From CAIQPO01 sp964648275 (GTDB lineage Bacteria > Patescibacteriota > Microgenomatia > UBA1400 > MFAQ01), in the NCBI GenBank assembly GCA_964648275.1, contig CAZYOB010000025.1, forward strand, positions 1 through 9,965: a DNA stretch of 9,965 nt, given 5' to 3'. The notes under the pieces were generated by a model, which ran no database searches, had not been told where the DNA came from, and saw only the letters and a list, made by a program, of their open reading frames with translations. Shown piece by piece: positions 1 to 6,577 of this stretch. How positions within the stretch are numbered: position 1 is the first letter of the stretch; every line of letters begins with the position of its first letter. The position numbers and the translations under genes were made by a program.

Positions 1-74
1 GCTCCGCGGCCAGGGCTCGAACCTGGGACATCCTCCTTAACAGGGAGGCGCTCTACCAACTGAGCTACAGGGGA
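1..74 (-). tRNA. tRNA-Asn (anticodon GTT), 3' end at window edge
   Basis: Read on the minus strand this folds as a tRNA with a D arm GCTC/GAGC, an anticodon stem CCTCC/GGAGG around the loop CTGTTAA (anticodon GTT, Asn), a 5-nt variable loop and a T arm CCAGG/CCTGG with the canonical loop TTCGAAC. The discriminator base is G, as usual for tRNA-Asn. The window stops one base after it, so an encoded CCA cannot be judged. The acceptor stem is odd: the 5' strand TCCCCTG and the 3' strand CCGCGGA leave C-C and T-C mismatches at pairs 4-69 and 6-67. The body is otherwise intact, so this is either a diverged real tRNA, a pseudogene or an assembly chimera. Confidence 0.9.
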
Positions 75-92
75 ATATCAACGAACTCCTGT

Positions 93-98
93 ATTATA
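93..98 (-). promoter_or_regulatory. -10 box of the tRNA-Asn promoter
   Basis: The minus strand reads a perfect TATAAT 18 nt before the first base of tRNA-Asn. The hexamer 17 nt further upstream (121-116, GGCACA) matches the -35 consensus only in its last three bases. The start of transcription would fall near 86, giving a short 5' leader to be removed by RNase P. Confidence 0.6.
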
Positions 99-135
99 CC
101 CCAACCTGGTTATTTTGTGCCTACTAACCTGTTCC

Positions 136-792
136 CTACTCCTCCGTCTCCACCAGAATTAATTCCCTGTACAAAGGACTCTCCCTGTCCAACCATATCT
201 CAGCCAACTTCTCTGCTTCTTCATACTCGGCATATTCTTCCTCCCAGTCATAAATACTCGCCAGATCATTATTCAACAGAAAACCTCTCCATTCTCGTAT
301 TCCTCCTCCCCTGGTGATCACCCATCCACACCAGGCATGCAAGAACACCTCTTTAAGTGGCTGGTCTACATCTTCCGCAGCACTAAACCCCAACTCCAGT
401 AACAGTTTTTGTTTCTCCTCTGAAAGTTTAAGGAAACGGTCTTCCGTCATTGTTACCACCCCCTGCATAACCGTTCTCTCATCTATGTCTGGATAATATT
501 TTGTCAGATCATAAGCGGCACTCTCAACACCATCATAACCATCGAGTGCCAGCTCCAGTAATGAAAAATCTTTCAGTGGTTTTTTCAGATTATCAACCAC
601 CACTAGCCTTACCTTTTCACCACTGTCCGGACAGTTTGCCTCAATGACCTCCCCAATCTCAAAATCATACTTCATGTTGGGTTTCCTCAAGGTCAAAAGC
701 CTCATGTCCAGTTTGAGTAGTTGAGCCACCATCTCCCCGTAAAAAATCATTTCCCTGATACTCCCTTTTTCTCCGGATTCGTTCATTACCAT
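136..792 (-). CDS. ASCH/PUA-like domain protein with an unassigned acidic C-terminal domain
   Basis: This is a 218-residue soluble protein with no signal peptide or membrane segment. Residues about 30-116 resemble the ASCH (PUA-like) fold: an opening LLTLRKP strand, a G-x-x-I-E-A stretch, a basic RLVVVDNLKKPLKDF segment, then ALDGYDGVESAAYDLTKYYP. That last stretch has the pattern of the ASCH helix and loop. ASCH domains are proposed RNA- or nucleotide-binding modules, so an RNA-related role is only inferred. Residues about 117-218 are not recognised; they hold a WCGWVITRGGG motif and a very acidic helix rich in E, Y and W. The first ATG is chosen because an extended -10 (TGG-TATATT) lies exactly 6 nt before it; an ATG at codon 3 is the alternative. 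It lies 39 nt after the holin-like gene and 61 nt before tRNA-Asn. Confidence 0.65.
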   Translation of the reverse strand: MVMNESGEKGSIREMIFYGEMVAQLLKLDMRLLTLRKPNMKYDFEIGEVIEANCPDSGEKVRLVVVDNLKKPLKDFSLLELALDGYDGVESAAYDLTKYYPDIDERTVMQGVVTMTEDRFLKLSEEKQKLLLELGFSAAEDVDQPLKEVFLHAWCGWVITRGGGIREWRGFLLNNDLASIYDWEEEYAEYEEAEKLAEIWLDRESPLYRELILVETEE

Positions 793-807
793 ACCGGAAA
801 TATACCA
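793..807 (-). promoter_or_regulatory. Extended -10 promoter directly before the ASCH-like gene
   Basis: The minus strand reads TGG (807-805) and TATATT (804-799), then six bases to the ATG at 792. A start of transcription at the usual distance would fall on the start codon, so the mRNA would be leaderless. No clear -35 box and no Shine-Dalgarno sequence is visible. Confidence 0.55.
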
Positions 808-831
808 CTCACGCTCATAAAGTAAATATCC

Positions 832-1158
832 CTATTTCAATCTCCCCAAGACCACATTAAGCAGAGCCAGTACGATCGCTGCCAATAGGGCTGTTCCGAA
901 ATTGTCTACCTTAAATCCTCTCACCAATCCACTCATCAGCATGATCATAAAAGCGTTAATTACAAAGGTGAACAATCCTAAGGTCAAAATATTCACCGGT
1001 AAAGTTAAAAGGATCAAAATTGGTTTAAGCAATATTGATAACACCCCCCACACGATCGCCACCACCGCCAAAGCTTGCAGGTCGGCAATCTGAACGCCCG
1101 GGACCAGATAGGCTGTAATATAAAATGCTAACGCGTTGATGATTAGGTTCAATAACAT
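832..1158 (-). CDS. Phage holin family 4_2-type (YvlD-like) small membrane protein
   Basis: This is a 108-residue, almost wholly hydrophobic protein with four predicted transmembrane helices (about 2-20, 29-50, 54-76 and 88-106). The succession N-x-x-A-F-Y, LVPGV, a WGVLSILLKPILILLTLP stretch, LGLFTFVINAFM and a closing AAIVLALLNVVL is the signature of the Phage_holin_4_2 family (PF04020), whose usual length is about 110 residues. Despite the name most members are chromosomal, and their function is unknown; there is no phage context here. It is transcribed away from thymidine kinase and lies just upstream of the ASCH-like gene on the same strand. The ATG start sits 6 nt after a -10 box. Confidence 0.85.
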   Translation of the reverse strand: MLLNLIINALAFYITAYLVPGVQIADLQALAVVAIVWGVLSILLKPILILLTLPVNILTLGLFTFVINAFMIMLMSGLVRGFKVDNFGTALLAAIVLALLNVVLGRLK

Positions 1159-1194
1159 AAGTTAATTGTACAATATTTCCAAAACCCTAACCAA
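1159..1194 (-). promoter_or_regulatory. Promoter of the holin-like gene
   Basis: The minus strand shows TTGGTT (1194-1189), an 18-nt spacer, TACAAT (1170-1165), then six bases to the ATG at 1158. The -10 lies in the perfect palindrome ATTGTACAAT (1165-1174), so the same hexamer is also readable on the plus strand. The geometry predicts a leaderless transcript. Confidence 0.5.
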
Positions 1195-1210
1195 GTTCCT
1201 CACCAGACTA

Positions 1211-1245
1211 TTGTTACTCGCCGGTGTATTTGCCATAATGACTCC
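1211..1245 (+). promoter_or_regulatory. Promoter of the thymidine kinase gene
   Basis: A near-consensus sigma-70 promoter is visible: TTGTTA (1211-1216), a 17-nt spacer ending in the extended element TGC (1231-1233), CATAAT (1234-1239), then six bases to the GTG start at 1246. Transcription would begin at or next to the start codon. There is no Shine-Dalgarno sequence, which supports leaderless translation. Confidence 0.65.
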
Positions 1246-1854
1246 GTGACGGAAAAACTCAAAGGTATTAGCGGCTCCATGTTTGCCGGTAAAACGGAAA
1301 TTCTCTTGAAAGAGATCGGTCGGGCGGAGATTGCTGGCAAAAAAGTCCAGGTTTTTAAACCCGCTGTCGATACCCGCTGGGACACCGTCGAGATCATCCG
1401 CTCTCATTCTGGCGGGGAACATCCCGCCCTTGCTATTAAATCTCCGGAAGAAATTCTTGAAAGGTTGGAAGAAGATACCTACCTGGTCGCCATTGACGAA
1501 ATCCAGTTTTTTGACGCATCCATTGTCGATGTTGTCCGCATACTCCTTGAGCTTGACGTCCGTGTTACTTTCGCCGGCCTGTCTCTGGATTTTAGGGGCG
1601 AACCGTTTGGATCCATGCCGGAGTTACTCTCACTTTGCGATGAAATTGACCGCCCAAAGGCCATTTGTAATCAGAAAGTTAACAATCATATCTGTGGCGA
1701 AGAAGCCACCAGGACTCAGAGATTGATCAATGGTAAGCCGGCTAACTACGATGACCCCATTGTTCTTATCGGTGCCGAACAGGAATACGCTGCCCGCTGT
1801 CCCAACCACCACGAAGTTCCGGGTAAACCAAAACCAAAAATAGGGAAAAAATAA
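1246..1854 (+). CDS. tdk: Thymidine kinase, type II (TK1-like)
   Basis: This cytoplasmic enzyme phosphorylates thymidine to dTMP with ATP, the salvage route to thymine nucleotides. At 202 residues it has the normal family length. Visible motifs are the P-loop GSMFAGKT (10-17), the Walker B-like IDEIQFF (83-89) with the catalytic Glu85, the substrate lasso GLSLDFRGEPFG (111-122), and the C-terminal GEEATRTQRL and DDPIVLIGAEQEYAARC segments. Zinc ligands are Cys141, Cys150, Cys185 and His188. The second pair has the normal C-x2-H spacing, but the first is C-x8-C rather than C-x2-C, an apparent six-residue insertion. The GTG start is the only standard start that gives the usual short N-terminus, and a promoter sits right before it. 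It is the only plus-strand gene in the window and ends one base from the rpoD stop. Confidence 0.95.
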   Translation: MTEKLKGISGSMFAGKTEILLKEIGRAEIAGKKVQVFKPAVDTRWDTVEIIRSHSGGEHPALAIKSPEEILERLEEDTYLVAIDEIQFFDASIVDVVRILLELDVRVTFAGLSLDFRGEPFGSMPELLSLCDEIDRPKAICNQKVNNHICGEEATRTQRLINGKPANYDDPIVLIGAEQEYAARCPNHHEVPGKPKPKIGKK

Positions 1855-1855
1855 C

Positions 1856-2791
1856 TTAATCCAGGTAATCCTGCAGTTTTCTCCTGCGCGAAGGATGCCT
1901 TAGCTTCCGCAAGGCCTTGCTCTCGATCTGCCTGATTCTCTCTCGGGTTACTCCAAATACCTTTCCCACCTCTTCAAGAGTTAAAGGCTTACTCCCATCC
2001 AATCCGAATCTCATCCTCAATACCTTACTTTCACGCTCTGTCAGACTTCCCAGTGCGTCCTCCAGGTTCTCATGCATCAACTGCTTGCTGGTAGCCTCAT
2101 AAGGAGTTGCCTGTCGCTCATCGGGAATAAAGTCACCCAAGAGTGAGTCCTCATCATCACCGATCGGAGTCTCCAGAGAGGTTGTCTTCTGTGCGATCTT
2201 AAGGATTTCTCTAACCTTCTCTGCATCGGTCTCCAGCTCTGCTGCTACCTCTTCATCTGTTGGCTCACGACCCAAGTCCTGCATTAATTTTCTCTGTGTT
2301 CTGATCAGTTTATTGATCGTCTCCACCATGTGAACAGGGATGCGAATAGTGCGGGCCTGGTCGGCGATCGCCCGGGTGATCGCCTGCCTGATCCACCAGG
2401 TAGCGTAGGTCGAGAATTTGAAACCTTTGGTCCAGTCATATTTTTCTACCGCCCTGATCAAACCNNNNNNNNNNNNNNNNNNNNNNNNNNNNNNNNNNNN
2501 NNNNNNNNNNNNNNNNNNNNNNNNNNNNNNNNNNNNNNNNNNNNNNNNNNNNNNNNNNNNNNNNGTTCCTTCGGCTATCTCGGCGTCCTGTCCGGCCATT
2601 ACGCTCTCAAAAACGTCTACATCCTCTTTAAAAAGTTGTTCGTAAAGATAATCAAGGTCATTTACTTCTTGCTCGGCCTTAGGAAAGTACTCTAAAATAT
2701 CATCCTGCGTAACAAAGCCCTGCTCTTTTCCAAGCTCCAGTATTTCTTTGATCTTTTGCTGAATGGGAAGACTACCTTTATTTTGCGCCAT
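1856..2791 (-). CDS. rpoD: Primary RNA polymerase sigma-70 factor, interrupted by an assembly gap
   Basis: This is the housekeeping sigma factor, which guides RNA polymerase to -35/-10 promoters. Before the gap is a region 1.1-like helical domain (about the first 75 residues). After it come regions 2.3-2.4 (KGFKFSTYATWWIRQAITRAI), region 3.0 (HMVETINKL), region 3 (LGREPTDEEVAAEL) and region 4.2 with the helix-turn-helix LTLEEVGKVFGVTRERIRQI and the closing HPSR. The His and Glu of HMVETINKL are those that read the extended -10 TG in sigma-70. Regions 1.2 to 2.2 fall in 100 Ns. ATG 2791 is preferred because GGGAG (2801-2797) lies 5 nt before it; an in-frame GTG at 2803 adds four residues. It lies downstream of dnaG (37 nt), probably in one operon, and its stop is one base from the tdk stop. 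Confidence 0.95.
   Translation of the reverse strand: MAQNKGSLPIQQKIKEILELGKEQGFVTQDDILEYFPKAEQEVNDLDYLYEQLFKEDVDVFESVMAGQDAEIAEGXXXXXXXXXXXXXXXXXXXXXXXXXXXXXXXXXXGLIRAVEKYDWTKGFKFSTYATWWIRQAITRAIADQARTIRIPVHMVETINKLIRTQRKLMQDLGREPTDEEVAAELETDAEKVREILKIAQKTTSLETPIGDDEDSLLGDFIPDERQATPYEATSKQLMHENLEDALGSLTERESKVLRMRFGLDGSKPLTLEEVGKVFGVTRERIRQIESKALRKLRHPSRRRKLQDYLD
2465..2564. other. Scaffold gap of 100 Ns inside rpoD
   Basis: Exactly 100 undetermined bases replace the sigma region 1.2 to 2.2 coding sequence. The round number suggests a fixed placeholder, not a measured gap. Primary sigma factors carry about 75 residues between the start of region 1.2 and the GLIRAVEKYD motif, about 230 nt, so the true gap is probably longer. 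The reading frame across it cannot be trusted from this sequence. Confidence 0.95.
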
Positions 2792-2796
2792 AAGCT

Positions 2797-2801
2797 CTCC
2801 C
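2797..2801 (-). promoter_or_regulatory. Shine-Dalgarno sequence of rpoD
   Basis: GGGAG on the minus strand, 5 nt before the ATG at 2791. It is the clearest Shine-Dalgarno motif in front of any gene here and decides the rpoD start. It marks an internal operon gene, in contrast to the genes that have a promoter next to the start codon. Confidence 0.55.
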
Positions 2802-2828
2802 ACTAGCTTACCACAAAAAGCCCCAAAA

Positions 2829-4595
2829 TCAAGCTAAAATGGCTGCGATTTCGTTAATTTTCTTATTAAATTTAACTACTTCGAGGTATTTTTCGTCCGC
2901 CAACAGGGATTTATCCGCTTTTTCGGCCTCCGCCACCTCTATTTGAAGCCTTTTTATCTTCTCTTCCAGATACTCCCTTAGTATCTTCCCCGTCAACCTC
3001 ATGACGTCCCTTTTCTCTGGTTTCTCATCCATATCCTTCATCATCAAAGACTCCTCCACTACACTCTTGAGCTCACTTGGCATTTTTTCGATCAGTTTTA
3101 CCGGGGTTTCGTCTTCCTTATTGTTGAAAATCCATACCAAAGCTTTTCCTTCCGCTCCTTCGATTTCAACGTCCGAAAACCATTTTTTTACCTCCTCTAC
3201 CGTTTCCTTCCCGCTCAATACCAGCCAGCCTATTACCATCCTCACCAACTCTGCCTCCCTTTTGGAGTCCTTTTCAGCTGATTCTTTACCTTTCTCCTTA
3301 AGCGACACTCCCAGTCCCCTTCTAACTTTGTCTATCTCGGCATTTACACTCTCTCTACTAATACCTAAAGCGTCAGCCAACTTTCTCACCCATCTGTCCC
3401 TATCCATTTCTTGTTCTATTTTTGCGAAGAATGGCACCGTTTCTTCTGCCACCTTTCTTATCCTGTCGTCACCTCCTTCGGGATATTTCTCTAAAGCTTT
3501 TTTCAAAATAAATTCGTAAACATTTACTGCATCCTCCACCATCTCCTTCCATTTATTCGGGTTCTCTCTGGCAATGTCATCCGGGTCTTTCCCTCCAACT
3601 ATAAGAACAACTTTTATGATCAATCCACGTTTTTCTGCTATCTCTATCGACCTTTTTATTGCTGCTGTTCCGGCGAAGTCTGCGTCCAATGCAAAGATTA
3701 TTTTTCCTGCTAACCTGGCGATCATCTCTATTTGCTCCTCGGTCAGGGCAGTTCCACCTACTGCCACACTTTCACCTACTCCAGCCGAATAGCTACTTAT
3801 TAAGTCCATCTGTCCTTCGACCAAAACCACTTGTTTTTTCTCTCTGATCACTTGCTTCGCCTGGAAAAAACCATACAATGATCTGCCCTTATGATAGATC
3901 TCCGTCTCCGGAGAGTTCATGTATTTTGGTTCTTCTCCTTTGGCTAATGCCGGCAATATTCTTCCCGTAAAACCGACTACCTTCCCGGCACTGTCCTGTA
4001 AAGGGAACATTATTCTCCCTCTGAATTTATCAAAATATCCACTTCGACCCCCTTTGTTTACCAAGCCACATCTATACAAGTCTTCCTCTTTATATTTCTT
4101 CTTTCCCACCAGGTAGTTAATCAAACCATCCCATTCAGGCAATGCAAACCCTATATTGAAAGTCTCCTGTAGCTTACTGCTTATCTTCCTCTCTTTCAAA
4201 TATTTTCTTGCTTCCGCTCCCTCCTCATGGTCGGTTAAAAGGTAATGGTAATATCGCGCTGCCAAATCCATTATCTCCAAAAGTTTTCTCTTCTCGTCCC
4301 CTTCGTCACTGTTTTTATATTCAATTTTTATTCCCACTCTCTCTGCCAATCTGGAAAGAGCCTCTACAAAATCCATTCCCTCGATCTCCATTAAGAAATT
4401 AATTACATCACCTCCTGCCCCGCATCCGAAACACTTATAAAGTCCCAACTCCTCGTTCACCATAAAAGACGGTGTCTTTTCGGCATGAAAAGGACACAAA
4501 CCCTTTTGATTCCTGCCCATCTTTTTCAGAGCTACGTATTGGCCCACAATTGCTGCAATGTCTGTCTTTCTCTTGACTTCTTCAACCTGATCCAT
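2829..4595 (-). CDS. dnaG: DNA primase DnaG
   Basis: DnaG makes the RNA primers for DNA replication and works with the replicative helicase DnaB. The 588-residue protein has the full family layout. The N-terminal zinc finger (CHC2) has ligands Cys34, His37, Cys55 and Cys58 in GLCPFHAEKTPSF and YKCFGCGAGGDVINF. The RNA polymerase core includes FRGRIMFPLQ (191-200) and GRSLYGF (237-243). The Toprim metal site is formed by Glu260 in VEGQMD and Asp304/Asp306 in FALDADFAG. The common EGYMD motif reads EGQMD here. The C-terminal helicase-binding part (about 400-588) is lysine- and glutamate-rich and diverged. The start fits the usual N-terminus. It lies upstream of rpoD with 37 nt between, the classic primase-sigma pairing, but no rpsU is present. 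Confidence 0.96.
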   Translation of the reverse strand: MDQVEEVKRKTDIAAIVGQYVALKKMGRNQKGLCPFHAEKTPSFMVNEELGLYKCFGCGAGGDVINFLMEIEGMDFVEALSRLAERVGIKIEYKNSDEGDEKRKLLEIMDLAARYYHYLLTDHEEGAEARKYLKERKISSKLQETFNIGFALPEWDGLINYLVGKKKYKEEDLYRCGLVNKGGRSGYFDKFRGRIMFPLQDSAGKVVGFTGRILPALAKGEEPKYMNSPETEIYHKGRSLYGFFQAKQVIREKKQVVLVEGQMDLISSYSAGVGESVAVGGTALTEEQIEMIARLAGKIIFALDADFAGTAAIKRSIEIAEKRGLIIKVVLIVGGKDPDDIARENPNKWKEMVEDAVNVYEFILKKALEKYPEGGDDRIRKVAEETVPFFAKIEQEMDRDRWVRKLADALGISRESVNAEIDKVRRGLGVSLKEKGKESAEKDSKREAELVRMVIGWLVLSGKETVEEVKKWFSDVEIEGAEGKALVWIFNNKEDETPVKLIEKMPSELKSVVEESLMMKDMDEKPEKRDVMRLTGKILREYLEEKIKRLQIEVAEAEKADKSLLADEKYLEVVKFNKKINEIAAILA

Positions 4596-4622
4596 AGTAA
4601 ATCATGCTCTTAACCTGACTAG

Positions 4623-4628
4623 ATTGTA
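4623..4628 (-). promoter_or_regulatory. Possible -10 box for dnaG-rpoD
   Basis: TACAAT on the minus strand lies 27 nt before the dnaG ATG. No good -35 is seen at 17 nt (CGTAAA, 4651-4646). If used, it would give a leader of about 20 nt with only a weak AGG as a ribosome site. The 107-nt spacer between the response regulator and dnaG also holds a 5-bp hairpin GGTGC/GCACC (4651-4666). That hairpin lacks a T-run, so I do not call it a terminator. Confidence 0.35.
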
Positions 4629-4702
4629 TCTCAGTTTCCGCCTTTTTTACGGTGCTCATTTGCACCACAATCGCCATCTTAAACAACCTGCCGAATCTCT
4701 TA

Positions 4703-5065
4703 TTAAATATACTTGGCAACAACTCCGGGAACGTCCTTGATGTCAATGTTTGCCTTGACGATATAGTCTTTGGCTCCCATCTTCATTCCCTCTTCAATAC
4801 TGGTTTCTTGTTCAAAGTTCGTCAAGATCACTACTGGAGTATCCTTCGTCTCCTCATTTGCTCTCAAAGTCCTCAATACCTCAAAACCGTTCTTGATCGG
4901 AAGTAGTAGATCAAGGAGGATCAGATCGGGTTTGTCTTTGGCGATCATTTCATCGGCTTCTTTACCATCCGTAGCCAAACTGACCTCATATTTGTCTTTT
5001 AGTGACAAACTCAGAGCATTGGCAAGCACAGTGTCATCCTCGACTATCAAAACTTTTTTGTTCAT
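4703..5065 (-). CDS. Receiver-only response regulator
   Basis: At 120 residues this is a single CheY-like receiver domain with no DNA-binding or enzymatic output domain. The phosphorylation site is Asp52 in LILLDLLLP. The acidic pocket is Glu9, Asp10 and Asp11, the switch Thr is Thr82 in VVILTNF, and the conserved Lys is Lys104 in DYIVKAN. The ATG overlaps the TGA of the histidine kinase gene by four bases (ATGA), so the two are translationally coupled and almost certainly partners. It probably acts by protein-protein contact, or passes the phosphate on to another protein; the target cannot be read from the window. A TATAAT (5079-5074) inside the end of the kinase gene, 8 nt before the ATG, may allow separate expression. 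Confidence 0.93.
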   Translation of the reverse strand: MNKKVLIVEDDTVLANALSLSLKDKYEVSLATDGKEADEMIAKDKPDLILLDLLLPIKNGFEVLRTLRANEETKDTPVVILTNFEQETSIEEGMKMGAKDYIVKANIDIKDVPGVVAKYI

Positions 5066-6399
5066 TGATTATTATTATACATAATTGGTAATCCAACATA
5101 CACTTTTGTGCCTTTTCCAACAGAAGACTCTATACTAACTTTTCCTCCGTGAGATTCCAACAACCTCTTTACTACATACAGCCCCAACCCAGAGCCGGGA
5201 ATATGTTTAGATACATTGTCTGCTCTGAAAAACTTTTCGAACACTCTTTTCATCTGGTTTTTCGGGATTCCCACTCCTCTGTCTTGTATGGTCACGTTTA
5301 TCCATTTGTTATTCTTCGTCACCTCAACAAACACCTTTGACCCATCCGGAGAAAACTTAACTGCGTTGTTGAACAGATTGGAGAATACCTGTACCAATTG
5401 AGTTCTGTCCCCTTTTATTTTTATATCCTCATCCACCTCTTCAACTCCCACCACTCTGGCACCTTTTTCCTTAAGCAACAACTCTATCTCAACCACCGAG
5501 TCACGAAGGATATCCTTAAGCGAGTAAGTTTTAACATCCCGGATATCTTTCATTTTTCCCGACTCAATTCTACTTACGCTTAAGAGATCACTCACCAAAT
5601 CGATCAATCTTTGGTTACTCCCTCCGATTTTCTTGACATAATCCACCATCTCCTCTCTCTTCATTTTTTCGTATCCTTCCAAAAACAACTCGACGAACCA
5701 CTTTATTCCGGTCAAAGGCGACCTGAGCTGATGGCTGGCCAGAGACACAAAATCACTCTTCATTTTATCTATCTCCCTGGCTTTAGTCACATCTCTGATC
5801 ACTCCCACTCCTCCCATTACTCTTCCTGCAGAATCCTTGTAGGGTGCCCCTATTCCGTCTACTGCTACCCGAGTTCCATTCTTCCTGATGAGTATCCCCG
5901 GCTCTTCCGGATTGGCTGCTTTCCCTTTTTTATGTATCGATTCCGGTATCCCGAACAGCTCCTTCCCTGTTTTTTCTGATACGAAATGGAGCTTGTCGCT
6001 ATAGACATACCCGATCAGCTCTTTTTCCTTATAACCGGACAGCTTTTCCATTGCCTCATTCACCATAATAATTCTTCTGCTTTCATCTGACACGAAGACT
6101 GCCTCGCCCATTCCTCTCAAAACAGCTTCAAATTTTTGTCTTTGCCTAAAGTTCTCTTCGACCTGATCCACCAACTCATCTACTTTCTGCTTGATCAATA
6201 CGTACAACAACACCGAGCTTGCCAGAACAAAAAACCACCCCTTTGCGGTTTGTGCTCTAATATAAGCATTCTGATCCGGTACTATGATGGCCAACGCCTT
6301 GTCCGAAAACATGATCCACAGAACCGACACCACTATATAAACCACGATCGGATAATATGGTCTCCTGGACTCCAAAAATGTTTGATTTAACTCGACCAT
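5062..6399 (-). CDS. Membrane-bound PAS-domain sensor histidine kinase
   Basis: A 445-residue sensor kinase that should autophosphorylate and pass phosphate to the receiver encoded right after it. Two transmembrane helices (about 16-32 and 54-70) flank a short outer loop of only about 20 residues. A coiled linker follows, then a PAS domain (about 88-205, including GEAVFVSDESRRIIMVNEA). The dimerisation domain has the phospho-accepting His223 in LASHQLRSPLTG. The ATPase domain has an N box NLFNNAVKFS (341-350), a G1 box DRGVGIP (373-379), an F box FEKFFRAD and a G2 box GSGLGLY (402-408). All key residues are present. With so small an outer loop, sensing is more likely in the membrane or by the PAS domain. 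No strong promoter is seen before the start. A TTGACG at 6427-6422 lacks a matching -10. Confidence 0.95.
   Translation of the reverse strand: MVELNQTFLESRRPYYPIVVYIVVSVLWIMFSDKALAIIVPDQNAYIRAQTAKGWFFVLASSVLLYVLIKQKVDELVDQVEENFRQRQKFEAVLRGMGEAVFVSDESRRIIMVNEAMEKLSGYKEKELIGYVYSDKLHFVSEKTGKELFGIPESIHKKGKAANPEEPGILIRKNGTRVAVDGIGAPYKDSAGRVMGGVGVIRDVTKAREIDKMKSDFVSLASHQLRSPLTGIKWFVELFLEGYEKMKREEMVDYVKKIGGSNQRLIDLVSDLLSVSRIESGKMKDIRDVKTYSLKDILRDSVVEIELLLKEKGARVVGVEEVDEDIKIKGDRTQLVQVFSNLFNNAVKFSPDGSKVFVEVTKNNKWINVTIQDRGVGIPKNQMKRVFEKFFRADNVSKHIPGSGLGLYVVKRLLESHGGKVSIESSVGKGTKVYVGLPIMYNNNQ
5074..5079 (-). promoter_or_regulatory. Possible internal -10 box for the response regulator
   Basis: A perfect TATAAT lies within the last codons of the kinase gene, 8 nt before the response-regulator ATG. 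The sequence here is an AAT repeat encoding Asn residues, so a chance match is quite possible. No -35 is evident. Confidence 0.3.
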
Positions 6400-6577
6400 A
6401 AATCAATTTGATTATTTCTATCGTCAACAAAATCACCTGTATAAAATACCAAACCCAAATCTCTCCAAGGTCCAGTCTTAAATACAAGACCCGACGGAAT
6501 GTAATCCATCTTACTCAAATCATACAAATTCTCGACTGGAAAAGCAATGTTTTTACACCATTTATCAGGAAATACTG

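Noticed and set aside
1238..1248. ATG at 1238 as the thymidine kinase start
   Set aside because: It is out of frame and meets TGA after three codons; it lies within the -10 region.
1331..1726. 131-codon frame within tdk in another frame, and minus-strand frames at 1162-1422
   Set aside because: They overlap the conserved thymidine kinase motifs and have no recognisable protein pattern.
2804..2828. T-run GGGGCTTTTTG between dnaG and rpoD as a terminator
   Set aside because: There is no complementary arm before it, so no stem can form; readthrough into rpoD is more likely.
3001..3519. 172-codon plus-strand reading frame opposite dnaG
   Set aside because: It is Ser/Leu/Phe-rich, low in complexity and antisense to a clear full-length primase; it mirrors the codon pattern of dnaG.
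4651..4666. Hairpin GGTGC/GCACC between the response regulator and dnaG as a terminator
   Set aside because: The stem is only 5 bp and is followed on the minus strand by an A-run, not a T-run.
5611..5979. 122-codon plus-strand frame opposite the histidine kinase
   Set aside because: It is antisense to conserved PAS and H-box coding sequence, and has no start-site signal or family pattern.
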